The notes below the pieces were generated by a model. That model made no database searches. It was not told the origin of the DNA and saw only the letters and a program-made list of their open reading frames with translations. The position numbers and the translations under genes are program-made. 64,000 bases of DNA from positions 4,898,001 to 4,962,000 of the forward strand of contig NC_007925.1 in the NCBI RefSeq assembly GCF_000013745.1. Direction: 5' to 3'. Origin of the DNA: Rhodopseudomonas_A palustris_F (GTDB lineage: Bacteria; Pseudomonadota; Alphaproteobacteria; Rhizobiales; Xanthobacteraceae). Below are positions 17,422-25,201 of this stretch, one piece after another (within the stretch, counting starts at the first letter, position 1; each line of letters opens with the position of its first letter).

Positions 17422-18648
17422 TCAGCGCTCGATCTGCGCGGCCGCCGGCAGGATCGGCAGGTCGAGCTGAAATCGCGCGCCGCAAGGCTGGTTCGCCCGC
17501 GCCTGCAGACGGCCGCGCAGCTGCCGCACCAACCCGTTGATGACCTTGAAGCCCAGACTGCACCGCGGCGCGTCGAAATCGAATCCTGCGGGCAGTCCGA
17601 CGCCCTGATCGGCGACCTCGACGTAAAGCCGACCGTCGATCCTGCTGGCCGACAGCTCGATCACGCCGCAATGGTCGGGATAGGCGTGCTTGACTGCGTT
17701 GGTGACGAGTTCGTTGATCAGCAGCCCGAGCGGAATGGCATGATCGGCCGGCAGCGGGATCGGGTCGGCGCGAAAGCACAATTGGTTTCCGTTCGCCGTG
17801 GCCTGCAGCCGTCCGCAGAACTCCTCGATGAAGTCGGCGAGATCGATGAAGCCGATGCGCGAGCCGCGCGCCAGATTGTCGTGGACCTGGGCGATGGTGG
17901 CGACCCGCGACGAGGCCTCCTGGAGCGCGGCCCTGACGTCGTCGGAGTGCGCGCTACGTGATTGCACGCGCAGCAGCCCGACCACCGATGCCAGGCTGTT
18001 CTTGATACGGTGGCTCATTTCCCGGGTCAGCAGCGCCTGATGCTCGAGCGCTTCGGCCAGCCTGGCGTCGGCTTGCTCGCGTTCGATCGCGATCCCGAGC
18101 AGACCGGCGAAAGCGGCAAGAAAATCCGCGTCGGCCTGGTCGAACTGACCGGGATCCGAGCTTTCGACCTCGAGCACGCCGAAATAATCCTTGCCCTCGC
18201 CGCCGCGCGCGATCGGCACGTTGATGACGCGAATGATGCCGTGGTCGACCAAGCTTTGCGGGGTGTGAAACCGGAGATCGTCCGGCAAATGATTCGAGAT
18301 CACCGATTCACCGGTCTGATAGGCGTATCCGGCAGGAGAGCCGACGGCGGTGCCGAGCGACGCGCTGTCGATCTGTTCCGGTGCCCAGCCGACGTCGGCG
18401 CGGCAGAGCAGCCGGTTCTGGTCCGGCAGAAATTCCAGCACCTTGGCGAACCGCGCCTGAAGCCCTTCGGCGCAGCATTCGGCGGCGCGCTGCAGGATCT
18501 GAGGGACACCGCGGGTTTGCAGCGCAAAACGGCCGAACTCGCCCAACAGGGATTGCTGCCGAAGCCGATATTGCAGTTGGTCACGCACCGCTTCAGATTG
18601 CAGAAAGATTGGGAAATCCGCAGTCTTTTCGAAGGGCTGCTCCAGCAT
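17422..18648 (-). CDS. GAF-domain sensor histidine kinase, HisKA_2 type
   Basis: A 408-residue soluble kinase. Residues about 30-190 form a GAF domain; EMSHRIKNSLASVVGL follows with the phospho-accepting His at about 213, the pattern of HisKA_2 kinases; the ATPase domain has an N box NELVTNAVKHAY (312-323) and G1 box VADQGVGLP. No membrane segment, so it senses a cytoplasmic or diffusible signal. I start at ATG 18648 with GGAG upstream. It is divergent from a small gene and a broken response regulator (18884-19152), which suggests that its original partner has been lost. Confidence 0.88.
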   Translation of the reverse strand: MLEQPFEKTADFPIFLQSEAVRDQLQYRLRQQSLLGEFGRFALQTRGVPQILQRAAECCAEGLQARFAKVLEFLPDQNRLLCRADVGWAPEQIDSASLGTAVGSPAGYAYQTGESVISNHLPDDLRFHTPQSLVDHGIIRVINVPIARGGEGKDYFGVLEVESSDPGQFDQADADFLAAFAGLLGIAIEREQADARLAEALEHQALLTREMSHRIKNSLASVVGLLRVQSRSAHSDDVRAALQEASSRVATIAQVHDNLARGSRIGFIDLADFIEEFCGRLQATANGNQLCFRADPIPLPADHAIPLGLLINELVTNAVKHAYPDHCGVIELSASRIDGRLYVEVADQGVGLPAGFDFDAPRCSLGFKVINGLVRQLRGRLQARANQPCGARFQLDLPILPAAAQIER

Positions 18649-18883
18649 GAAGGGCTCCGCCGAATCCACTCGTATCCCGCCGCAAGTGCCTTGCGCCGAT
18701 GCGAGTTCCGCACTGTCCCGTAATTCTGCCGGGTTTCGCCGATTCGGTCTGAGCAAAACCGGACAAGGGGAAGCGTCTGGCGGCGATTTTCTGCCGGCGA
18801 TCTTTCCCTGACGTCTGTGGTGTGGACCACCGACACGGCGCTGATTTGCGTGCAATGAATGAGCGGTCCCAAGGAGATACGCG

Positions 18884-19078
18884 ATGTTCGACCGTGACGA
18901 AGAGCGCCGACTTGAGCTTGAATGCCTGCGGCTGGCCGCGGATTTTCGGCAGATCGCAAGCGATACTTTGAACCCGGAGCTGAGAATCCAGTGCCTGCGG
19001 ATGGCGAAGCTATGGTCCGAGCCCGCAACTGACGGCCCGACCGAACGGATCGCGCCGCTCAGCCTGGCGGCTCACTGA
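18884..19078 (+). CDS. small acidic hypothetical protein
   Basis: A 64-residue soluble protein, mostly helical and charged (MFDRDEERRLELECLRLAAD at the start). AAGGAG seven or eight bases before the ATG is a strong ribosome site, which argues that it is real. Its TGA overlaps the ATG of the response-regulator remnant that follows, so the two were once translationally coupled. Function unknown; the pairing with a response regulator and a divergent histidine kinase suggests a signalling accessory. Confidence 0.6.
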   Translation: MFDRDEERRLELECLRLAADFRQIASDTLNPELRIQCLRMAKLWSEPATDGPTERIAPLSLAAH

Positions 19079-19152
19079 TGACAAGTCATCAGGGCAGCTC
19101 CCCTTCTCCGCCGGTGGTTCTCATCGTGGAAGACGATGCGCATGCTTCATAG
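19078..19152 (+). pseudogene. response regulator N-terminal remnant
   Basis: Starting at an ATG that overlaps the previous stop (TGATG), the frame encodes 24 residues ending VVLIVEDDAHAS and then stops at TAG. VVLIVEDD is the typical first beta strand plus acidic pair of a receiver domain. The following 160 bp do not continue a receiver in any frame, so the gene was truncated by deletion or replacement rather than by a single point change. The rest of the gap to 19316 has no recognisable gene. Confidence 0.6.
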
Positions 19153-19315
19153 CAAGGTGAGCGATTTTAGTCAGACTTCGGCGCGGCGCCGTGCTTGCAT
19201 TCGCCGAGGTGTCGAACACCCATGCGCGCGGATGTTCGACGACGACAACCCGGAAGGCGACCCCACTTGACGTGAACCACCCCCTCTCGTCGATCACGCC
19301 GACCGGCCCAACCAA

Positions 19316-20038
19316 TTGCTGGCGGCGATGGAACCGGCGAGCCGGCGACGGATCGAACCCCATCTGGAGCCGACGCATTTCAAGCTCGGCGACATGGTGT
19401 GCGACGCCGGCGGCCTGCTGAAACATGCGTATTTTCCGCAAGGATCGGTGTTGTCGCTGCTCACCGTGCTGGAGAACGGCGACGCGATCGAGACCGCCAA
19501 TATCGGTCGCGAGGGTGGCTTCGGACTGTTCGCGGCGATGTACAGCCGGGTGTCGTTCAACCGCTGCATCGTGCAGCTGGAAGGCCACACCGCGCGCTGT
19601 CCGATCGAGCTGTTGCAATACGAATTCAAGACCAGCGAGCACGTCCGCAATCTGTTCGTGAGCTACTCAGAAACTTTGCTCTCGCAGGTGCAGCAAACGG
19701 TGGCCTGCAACGCCATGCATTCGACCGAGCAACGCATGTGCCGCTGGCTGTTGATGATGCATGACCGCGCCGGCGGCGAGGCGTTGCCCTATACCCACGA
19801 ATTTCTGTCGCACATCCTGGGCGCCAACCGCAAATCGGTGACGCTGGCGGCGCAGGCGATGCAGGCCGCGGGGCTCATCAGCTACCACCGGGGTACCATC
19901 CAGGTACTGGACCGGCGGGGGCTCGAGAAGGCGTCCTGCGAGTGCTACGCCATCGTCAAAGAGCGGTTCGACGCCTTTCTGAAGCCGCCGGCCACCGCGG
20001 TGCAGGGCCACAGCCGCGGGCGCGCCACGGCCGAGTAG
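19316..20038 (+). CDS. Crp/Fnr family transcriptional regulator 1
   Basis: A 240-residue regulator with an N-terminal cyclic-nucleotide-binding-type beta roll and a C-terminal winged helix (about 150-215, with LSHILGANRKSVTLAAQAMQ as the recognition region). No Fe-S cysteine pattern of Fnr is visible. The start is problematic: TTG at 19316 or ATG at 19328 are the only starts, yet the codons just upstream read VDHADRPNQL, which looks like genuine family N-terminus, without a start codon. A damaged 5' end is possible. Followed after 86 bp by a second Crp-type gene. Confidence 0.8.
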   Translation: MLAAMEPASRRRIEPHLEPTHFKLGDMVCDAGGLLKHAYFPQGSVLSLLTVLENGDAIETANIGREGGFGLFAAMYSRVSFNRCIVQLEGHTARCPIELLQYEFKTSEHVRNLFVSYSETLLSQVQQTVACNAMHSTEQRMCRWLLMMHDRAGGEALPYTHEFLSHILGANRKSVTLAAQAMQAAGLISYHRGTIQVLDRRGLEKASCECYAIVKERFDAFLKPPATAVQGHSRGRATAE

Positions 20039-20124
20039 CGCGATTTCGTCGATCATCGCTGGACCTTTCTCTCGACCGACACGTTCTAGTTGTGTACGGT
20101 AACGCACCAAGACAAAGGGAAGCT

Positions 20125-20802
20125 ATGTTGGAGCGCGCAGTCAAGGATACGTTCGATTCAAAAGCCTTCCTCGCCGGGGTCGGCGCGGGCAAGGCGATCC
20201 TGGAATTTCGCAAGAATCAGACCGTCTATGTCCAGGGCGATGCGGCGAACGCGGTGTTCTACATTCAGAAGGGCCGGATCAAACTCACCGTGCTGTCCGA
20301 ACAGGGCAAGGAAGCCGTGGTGGCGATCATGGAGCCGGGGCAGTTTTTCGGCGAAGGCTGCCTCAACGGCCATTCGCACCGCATGGCCACCACGGTGGCG
20401 ATGGAGGAGTCGCTGGTGACGTCGATTACCAAGGAAGCCATGCTGAGGACGCTGCACGATCAGCCGAAATTCTCCGAACTTTTTATGGCCTACCTGCTCA
20501 CCCGCAACAGCCGGATCGAAGAGGATCTGATCGACCAGCTGTTCAACTCCAGCGAGAAGCGGCTGGCGCGATTGCTGTTGCTGCTGGCGAACTTCGGCAA
20601 GGAAGGCAACCCGCAGCCGATCACCCCGCATATCAGCCAGGAGACCCTGGCGGAAATGATCGGCACCACGCGCTCGCGCGTCAGTTTCTTCATGAACAAG
20701 TTCCGCAAGCTCGGGCTGATCAGTTACAACGGAAAGATCGAAGTGAACAGTTCGCTGCTCAACGCCGTGTTGCACGACAAGCCGCACATCGAGCGCGAGT
20801 AG
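20125..20802 (+). CDS. Crp/Fnr family transcriptional regulator 2
   Basis: A 225-residue regulator with a cNMP-binding-type domain (about 25-140, including GQFFGEGCL, close to the phosphate-binding-cassette position) and a C-terminal helix-turn-helix (about 165-215, with ETLAEMIGTTRSRVSFFMNK). The ATG at 20125 is preceded by AAAGGGA. No cysteines arranged as in Fnr. It differs strongly from the upstream regulator, so the two are not a recent duplication. Targets unknown. Confidence 0.88.
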   Translation: MLERAVKDTFDSKAFLAGVGAGKAILEFRKNQTVYVQGDAANAVFYIQKGRIKLTVLSEQGKEAVVAIMEPGQFFGEGCLNGHSHRMATTVAMEESLVTSITKEAMLRTLHDQPKFSELFMAYLLTRNSRIEEDLIDQLFNSSEKRLARLLLLLANFGKEGNPQPITPHISQETLAEMIGTTRSRVSFFMNKFRKLGLISYNGKIEVNSSLLNAVLHDKPHIERE

Positions 20803-20986
20803 CACAGCGCCGGCGAATCCCGCCGGGCCGAAACCATGCTGCACTGCCCGCCCAGTCCGACGGCGTCCAATAGTGCACAGCGAATCAGCCCCCGTAGCTT
20901 TACGATGCAGCATTGCCAAATCGCTCATTAGCCCGCTGCCGGGGACAGGGAGTGTAGCGCTTCCGCCTTATTCCGGAGGAGACGAG

Positions 20987-21217
20987 ATGCGCCAGTTGTC
21001 GCTGCAATTTCCGGCAACCGCCTGCTCCGGTCGCTCGCCCGCCATGCACTGCCGCTACTGCGGCTCCGAACAGCCGATGTCGGCAATCGCGCATTACCCG
21101 CTGCTGTATTGCGGCAAAGACGCCGTGCTCTACAGGTGCGTGGTCTGTGGCTCCGAGCGGACCGCCAGCACGCCGCTGCCTCGGCCAAGCATGTCGAAGG
21201 GGAACGAGCGGCCGTAG
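20987..21217 (+). CDS. small zinc-ribbon protein A
   Basis: A 76-residue protein with two C-x2-C knuckles, MHCRYCGSEQ (about 24-30) and YRCVVCGSER (about 56-62), that can bind one zinc. CCGGAGGAG upstream of ATG 20987 is a strong ribosome site and decides the start. Function unknown; ribbons of this kind bind nucleic acid or protein. A second ribbon protein of the same length follows at 21404. Confidence 0.65.
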   Translation: MRQLSLQFPATACSGRSPAMHCRYCGSEQPMSAIAHYPLLYCGKDAVLYRCVVCGSERTASTPLPRPSMSKGNERP

Positions 21218-21403
21218 GGCGCGTTGGGGTCGACAGGACGCCGGCAAGGTCCGGAACGCTCAAGGTCCGGACCTCTTCGCAAATTGCCACGCGTCTTATT
21301 TGGATAGATTACTGCGGCTGAACTTCCTAGGGTTGCATTCGCGCCGTCGAATCAGCGCATGGCGAAAGAGTTTAGTGCTCCCGCCAAACAGCCAGGATCC
21401 CCT

Positions 21404-21634
21404 ATGCCAACCGATCCTCACCGCTCTGCACCGGGCACCCAGGTGTTGCGGGAAGCCCCGCCGATGCCGTGCGCCCGCTGCGGCGGGCGAATGTGCGTCA
21501 CCCGGATCGCGCCGATGGCCTGCGGCCGCGATCTGCGCAGCTTCGAGTGCTCGAAATGCGGCTATGTCGCGCAATACACCGTCAAATACGGCAGCGCGCT
21601 GCCTTGGGTGCTGGTCGGTCGGCAGCGCCACTGA
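21404..21634 (+). CDS. small zinc-ribbon protein B
   Basis: A 76-residue protein with C-x2-C pairs in PCARCGGRM and FECSKCGYV. I choose ATG 21404, with AGGA seven bases upstream; ATG 21359 would add 15 residues and has no clear ribosome site. Same size and layout as protein A at 20987, and on the same strand, but the sequences are otherwise different. Function unknown. Confidence 0.6.
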   Translation: MPTDPHRSAPGTQVLREAPPMPCARCGGRMCVTRIAPMACGRDLRSFECSKCGYVAQYTVKYGSALPWVLVGRQRH

Positions 21635-21649
21635 CGGCGGACTCTCGTG

Positions 21650-22555
21650 TTAGTTTTGCAGCAGAGCCGACAGCAGAATGCCGCAGACGATCATCAGCAG
21701 GCCCAGCGCCAAATTCCACGAGATCGCTTCGCCGAGCAGAACGGCGCCCGCCGTCGCGCCGATGATCGGAACGAGATAGTTGTTCAGCGACGCGAAGCCC
21801 GCCCCCGAAATCGAGATCAGCTTGTAGTAGATCGCGTAGGCGCACCCGGTATTCAGAACACCGAGAGCAACCATCGCGGTGGACGACGCGGCGCCGGCAC
21901 GGCCAAAGGCAATCAGGGCATCTCCCTGCAGCACGGCGCCAGCCGCCAACAGCAGCGACGAGCACGACAGCGACAGGGCCGCCACGACCATCGGCGGAAT
22001 CTGCGGCGGGATCGACCGGAAGATGATCGCGCCGAACGCGTAGCCGAGAGCGGCGCCCAGCGCGCAAAGCTTGCCGAGCGCGTCGTCCGATCCGAAACCC
22101 GCCGGCGCGGGCGATGGAAAGATGCCGTTCCATCCGAACGCGATCACCACGCCGGCACCCGCGACGACCACGCCGAGCCAGCGCCCCGCCGACCAGCGCT
22201 CCTGCAACATCAGCCCCGCGACGACGATCGTTGCGATCGGAGCTGCCCCCATCATCACGGCTGAACTGCTGCTGCTGGTGAGACGGCCGCTGAGGCCGAG
22301 CAGAAAGAACGGCACCACCTGCCCGACCACCGAGAGCAACACGATGCGCGGCCAGATGCGCGCCGCGATCCGCAGCCGGCGCACGGACAGCACCGCGACC
22401 CCGCCGAGAACCACAGCGGCGACGGCGGCTCTCGACAGCGCGATCGACAGCGCGCCGTAGTCTTGCGCGGCGATCTCGATCAGCACGAAGGACGTGCCCC
22501 ACAGCAGCGACACCGCGAGCAGAAGCGACAGCCCGAGCCAGGGGGATCCAGTCAT
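21650..22555 (-). CDS. EamA/DMT family transporter
   Basis: A 301-residue inner-membrane protein with about ten hydrophobic segments in two repeated halves, typical of the drug/metabolite transporter superfamily (EamA domain twice, about 10-140 and 155-290). The N-terminus SLLWGTSFVLIEIA is the usual EamA start. Members export amino acids or other metabolites; the substrate is not evident. The gene converges on the zinc-ribbon gene, with only 15 bp between their ends. Confidence 0.85.
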   Translation of the reverse strand: MTGSPWLGLSLLLAVSLLWGTSFVLIEIAAQDYGALSIALSRAAVAAVVLGGVAVLSVRRLRIAARIWPRIVLLSVVGQVVPFFLLGLSGRLTSSSSSAVMMGAAPIATIVVAGLMLQERWSAGRWLGVVVAGAGVVIAFGWNGIFPSPAPAGFGSDDALGKLCALGAALGYAFGAIIFRSIPPQIPPMVVAALSLSCSSLLLAAGAVLQGDALIAFGRAGAASSTAMVALGVLNTGCAYAIYYKLISISGAGFASLNNYLVPIIGATAGAVLLGEAISWNLALGLLMIVCGILLSALLQN

Positions 22556-22571
22556 GGCGCACTGCAGAATT

Positions 22572-22709
22572 TCAATTCCGGGTCAGATCTTTGACCAACC
22601 CGCACAACCTCGCAATATCGGTTTCGTGGTGATCGGCGGTGAGACACGCGCGGAGAGCCGCTTTGTCGTGCGGAACGGCAGGGAAGAATGCCGCCGCAAG
22701 GTAGCTCTC
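22572..22709 (-). pseudogene. C-terminal fragment of a PLP-dependent alpha-oxoamine synthase
   Basis: Read on the minus strand, about 45 codons ending in TGA at 22572 encode SYLAAAFFPAVPHDKAALRA followed by a CLTADHHETDI segment. This matches the C-terminal end of the 8-amino-7-oxononanoate synthase / serine palmitoyltransferase family, where a FPAVP segment is followed by LRxxLTAxHT. There is no upstream continuation: the frame meets a stop within about 20 codons. The rest of 22556-22823 has nothing else. Confidence 0.55.
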
Positions 22710-22823
22710 ACACTTCGCGGACCGGTCGAGACGGCATTGCTGCGCACCGTTGTTACACAGTCGGGCGCACGCAGCTCACTGTAAGGGCTTAACTTGTTGA
22801 AGGGAAAGACATCTTCAAGTGAA

Positions 22824-22899
22824 TGGTGCCCAGGGGCGGGATCGAACCACCGACACTGCGATTTTCAGTCGCATGCTCTACCAACTGAGCTACCTGGGC
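22824..22899 (-). tRNA. tRNA-Phe (GAA)
   Basis: A 76-nt tRNA including the encoded CCA. Acceptor stem GCCCAGG/CCTGGGC, D arm AGCTCAGTTGGTAGAGC, anticodon arm GCGAC-TGAAAA-type loop with anticodon GAA, and T arm GGTTCGATCC. It lies upstream of yacG/maf in the opposite sense to nothing; it is read on the minus strand like its neighbours. Confidence 0.95.
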
Positions 22900-23067
22900 G
22901 TCGTCCGCCGGCGCGAAACCGGGGGAGCGCCGGGTTATAGTCAGGCAGGACAGCGCTGTCCACCCGCCCGATGTCGATTTATCCCGTGAAAAGTTCTGGC
23001 GATCGAAAGCCGTGGCGCCGCGCGCCGGATCCGCCCGCGCACCGGGGCGGGCAGCAGCCGGCAGCGC

Positions 23068-23253
23068 TCAATCGGCGTCGTCGTCGTCGTCCTTGGCGGC
23101 CGGGATGCTGTAGGAATTCGACAGCCAGCGGTTGAGGTCGACGTCGCGGCAGCGCTCCGAGCAGAACGGCCGCGACGCCGCGGTGGCCGGCTTGCCGCAG
23201 ATCGGGCAGCGCTTCTCCGGCTTGGCGCCGTTGGCCGGCGGCTCAGCTGGCAT
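23068..23253 (-). CDS. yacG: DNA gyrase inhibitor YacG, zinc-binding
   Basis: A 61-residue protein with the YacG pattern RCPICGKP (Cys 16 and 19) and FCSERC (Cys 31 and 35), followed by the conserved RCRDVDLNRWLSNSYSIP segment and an acidic tail. Family members bind one zinc and inhibit GyrB. The start at 23253 overlaps the end of maf by 11 bp, the usual maf-yacG coupling in this bacterial group. Confidence 0.9.
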   Translation of the reverse strand: MPAEPPANGAKPEKRCPICGKPATAASRPFCSERCRDVDLNRWLSNSYSIPAAKDDDDDAD

Positions 23254-23866
23254 TGAGCCAACCGGCGCGAATCGGGAAGCCCTCGCCGCCGAGCAGCGAA
23301 ATGGTCTCGTACAGCGGCAGCCCGACGATATTGGTGTAGGAGCCGACGATCTTGACCACGAAGGTGCCGGCGATACCCTGCACCGCATAGCCGCCGGCCT
23401 TGCCGCGCCATTCCCCGGAGCCGACATAGGCCTCGATGTCGTCCTCGTTCAGCCGCTTGAACCGCACCTTGGTCTCGATCAGGCGCTGCCGGAAGCTCTC
23501 CTTCGGCGTCACCAGGCAGATCGCGGTGTAGACCCGGTGGTTGCGGCCACTGAGCAGCCGCAGGCACTGCGAGGCCTCGTCGACCAGCTCGGCCTTCGGC
23601 AGGATGCGGCGGCCGACCGCCACCACGGTGTCGGCGGCGAGCACGAAAGCGCCGCGCAGGTCGTCGTCGAGCTGCACCGATTTCAGCGCCGCCTCGGCCT
23701 TGGCGCGGGCCAGGCGATTGGCGCAGGAGCGCGGCAGCTCGCCGCGCGTCGGCGTCTCATCGATATCCGCCGGACGCAGCGCGTCGGGCTCGATGCCGGC
23801 CTGGTTGAGCAGGGCGAGACGCCGCGGCGAACCGGACGCGAGAACGAATTTGGGACGGCCGAGCAT
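23243..23866 (-). CDS. maf: Maf-like nucleotide pyrophosphatase
   Basis: A 207-residue protein with the Maf signature ASGSPRR at 10-16 and the catalytic AADTVV segment (Asp 79). Maf proteins hydrolyse non-canonical or modified nucleoside triphosphates to monophosphates. The start ATG 23866 is chosen because MLGRPKFVLASGSPRR is the canonical N-terminus; the longer upstream frame runs through repeat family B. It forms an operon with yacG. Confidence 0.92.
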   Translation of the reverse strand: MLGRPKFVLASGSPRRLALLNQAGIEPDALRPADIDETPTRGELPRSCANRLARAKAEAALKSVQLDDDLRGAFVLAADTVVAVGRRILPKAELVDEASQCLRLLSGRNHRVYTAICLVTPKESFRQRLIETKVRFKRLNEDDIEAYVGSGEWRGKAGGYAVQGIAGTFVVKIVGSYTNIVGLPLYETISLLGGEGFPIRAGWLNAS

Positions 23867-23970
23867 GCGGGGATTTCGGGGGCTTGAGGGCTGCGCGCGG
23901 AACCTATCGGATGCGTCCGGCTTCGACAACCGCGCAGGGAGAGTTTCGCCGCGGCGACGCATCAAGCCGC

Positions 23971-24136
23971 CGTGTCCCGGGCGCGGAGCAGCGCGCCTTC
24001 GCGCTGTTCCGCAGACCCGGGACCGTAACGAATTCGGCGTCTCGGGGTACCCGTCGCGAAGGCTGCGGTCCGTAACGGCCCCGGATCTGCAGCGCACCAC
24101 GCCGCTTCGCGGCGCGTTGCACTGCGTCCGGGGCAC
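23971..24136. repeat. dispersed GC-rich palindromic repeat, family B, copy 2
   Basis: Starts GTGTCCCGGGCGCGGAGCAG and ends CTGCGTCCGGGGCAC, with inner CCCGGGACCGTAACG and CCGTAACGGCCCCGG arms. It fills most of the 309-bp gap (23867-24175) between maf and the phosphatase gene; no initiation-factor gene or other coding region is visible there. Confidence 0.7.
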
Positions 24137-24175
24137 GTGCGTTGAGAGGCCTGAGGATAATGGGCGAAGGCCGCC

Positions 24176-24643
24176 TCACTCATTGCCCAGACCGTGGCGG
24201 CCGAACCGTTTGCGGATGTGCTGTTGCAGGCTGTCGCGGACCTCGCGATAGGCCTGCAGCCGCTGCTCGCGGTTGCCGTCGAGCCCGGTGGGGTCCGCGG
24301 TCGGCCAGTATTCGACATCGATAGCGTGGGTGCGGGTCAGTTCCAGCGCCTTGTGGTGCGCCTCCGGCGACAGCGTGACGATCAGGTCGAAATTCAGCCC
24401 TTCGTAGTCGTCGAGTTCGTCGAAAGTGGTCGGCTTGTGCTTGGAAATGTCTTCGCCGAGCTCGGCCATCGCCGCCACCGCGAACGGGTCGAGCTCCTGC
24501 TTCTTCACCCCGGCGGAGCGGACGTACATGGTGCGCGGCGCGATCTGCCGCAGCAGGCTCTCCGCCATCGGCGAGCGCACGGCGTTCATCCCGCAGGCGA
24601 ACAGCACGGCTTGCGGATGGCGCGAGCGCGGCGACGCCGGCAT
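24176..24643 (-). CDS. low-molecular-weight protein tyrosine phosphatase / arsenate-reductase-like
   Basis: A 155-residue protein with the P-loop C-x5-R signature CGMNAVRS (Cys 17, Arg 23) near the N-terminus and the general-acid Asp in PTADPTG (about 117). It belongs to the LMW-PTP/ArsC fold. The MN in place of the common TGN/SGN in the loop is typical of the version found in Rhizobiales between hisD and infA/maf. Substrate unknown. Located downstream of UPF0262 with a 66-bp gap. Confidence 0.85.
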   Translation of the reverse strand: MPASPRSRHPQAVLFACGMNAVRSPMAESLLRQIAPRTMYVRSAGVKKQELDPFAVAAMAELGEDISKHKPTTFDELDDYEGLNFDLIVTLSPEAHHKALELTRTHAIDVEYWPTADPTGLDGNREQRLQAYREVRDSLQQHIRKRFGRHGLGNE

Positions 24644-24709
24644 CGCTCAGGACCGCGGGATGGCGCGCGGGCGAAGGCTCAATCCAAGCCCGCACGCGGC
24701 GTTCATCGC

Positions 24710-25201
24710 TCAGCCCTTCCAGTGCAGCACGGAGATCAGCGTGAACAGCCGCCGCGCGGTCTCGAAATCGATCCGCACCTTGCCGGCGAGCCGCTCCTGC
24801 AGCGTGCGCGAGCCTTCATCATGGATGCCGCGGCGGCCCATGTCGATGGCCTCGATCTTGTCCGGCGTGGCGGTGCGGATCGCCTGATAATAGCTGTCGC
24901 AGATCATGAAGTAGTCCTTCACGATGCGGCGGAACGGGGTCAGCGACAACAGGTGCACCATCACCGGGCTGCCGTCCTCACGGCGGATGTCGAACATCAG
25001 CCGGTTGCCGGTGATGCCGATATGCAGCGTGTACGGCCCCTCGCCGCCGCCCTGCGGCGCGAACAGGTTCTTCTCGACCAGGTCGTAGATCGCGATCGCG
25101 CGCTCGTGCTCGATGTCGGGCCCGGAACGCCCGATCGACTCCTCGTCCAGCGTCACCGCGACGATGCAATTTCGGGAATCGTCTGGTTCCTGCTGGCTCA
25201 T
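24710..25201 (-). CDS. UPF0262 family protein
   Basis: A 163-residue protein of family UPF0262, conserved in Alphaproteobacteria beside hisD; its function is unknown. Features include the NCIVAVTLDEESIGRSGPDI start and a C-terminal ETARRLFTLISVLHWKG. The ATG at 25201 overlaps the hisD stop by four bases (ATGA), so the two are translationally coupled. Confidence 0.9.
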   Translation of the reverse strand: MSQQEPDDSRNCIVAVTLDEESIGRSGPDIEHERAIAIYDLVEKNLFAPQGGGEGPYTLHIGITGNRLMFDIRREDGSPVMVHLLSLTPFRRIVKDYFMICDSYYQAIRTATPDKIEAIDMGRRGIHDEGSRTLQERLAGKVRIDFETARRLFTLISVLHWKG

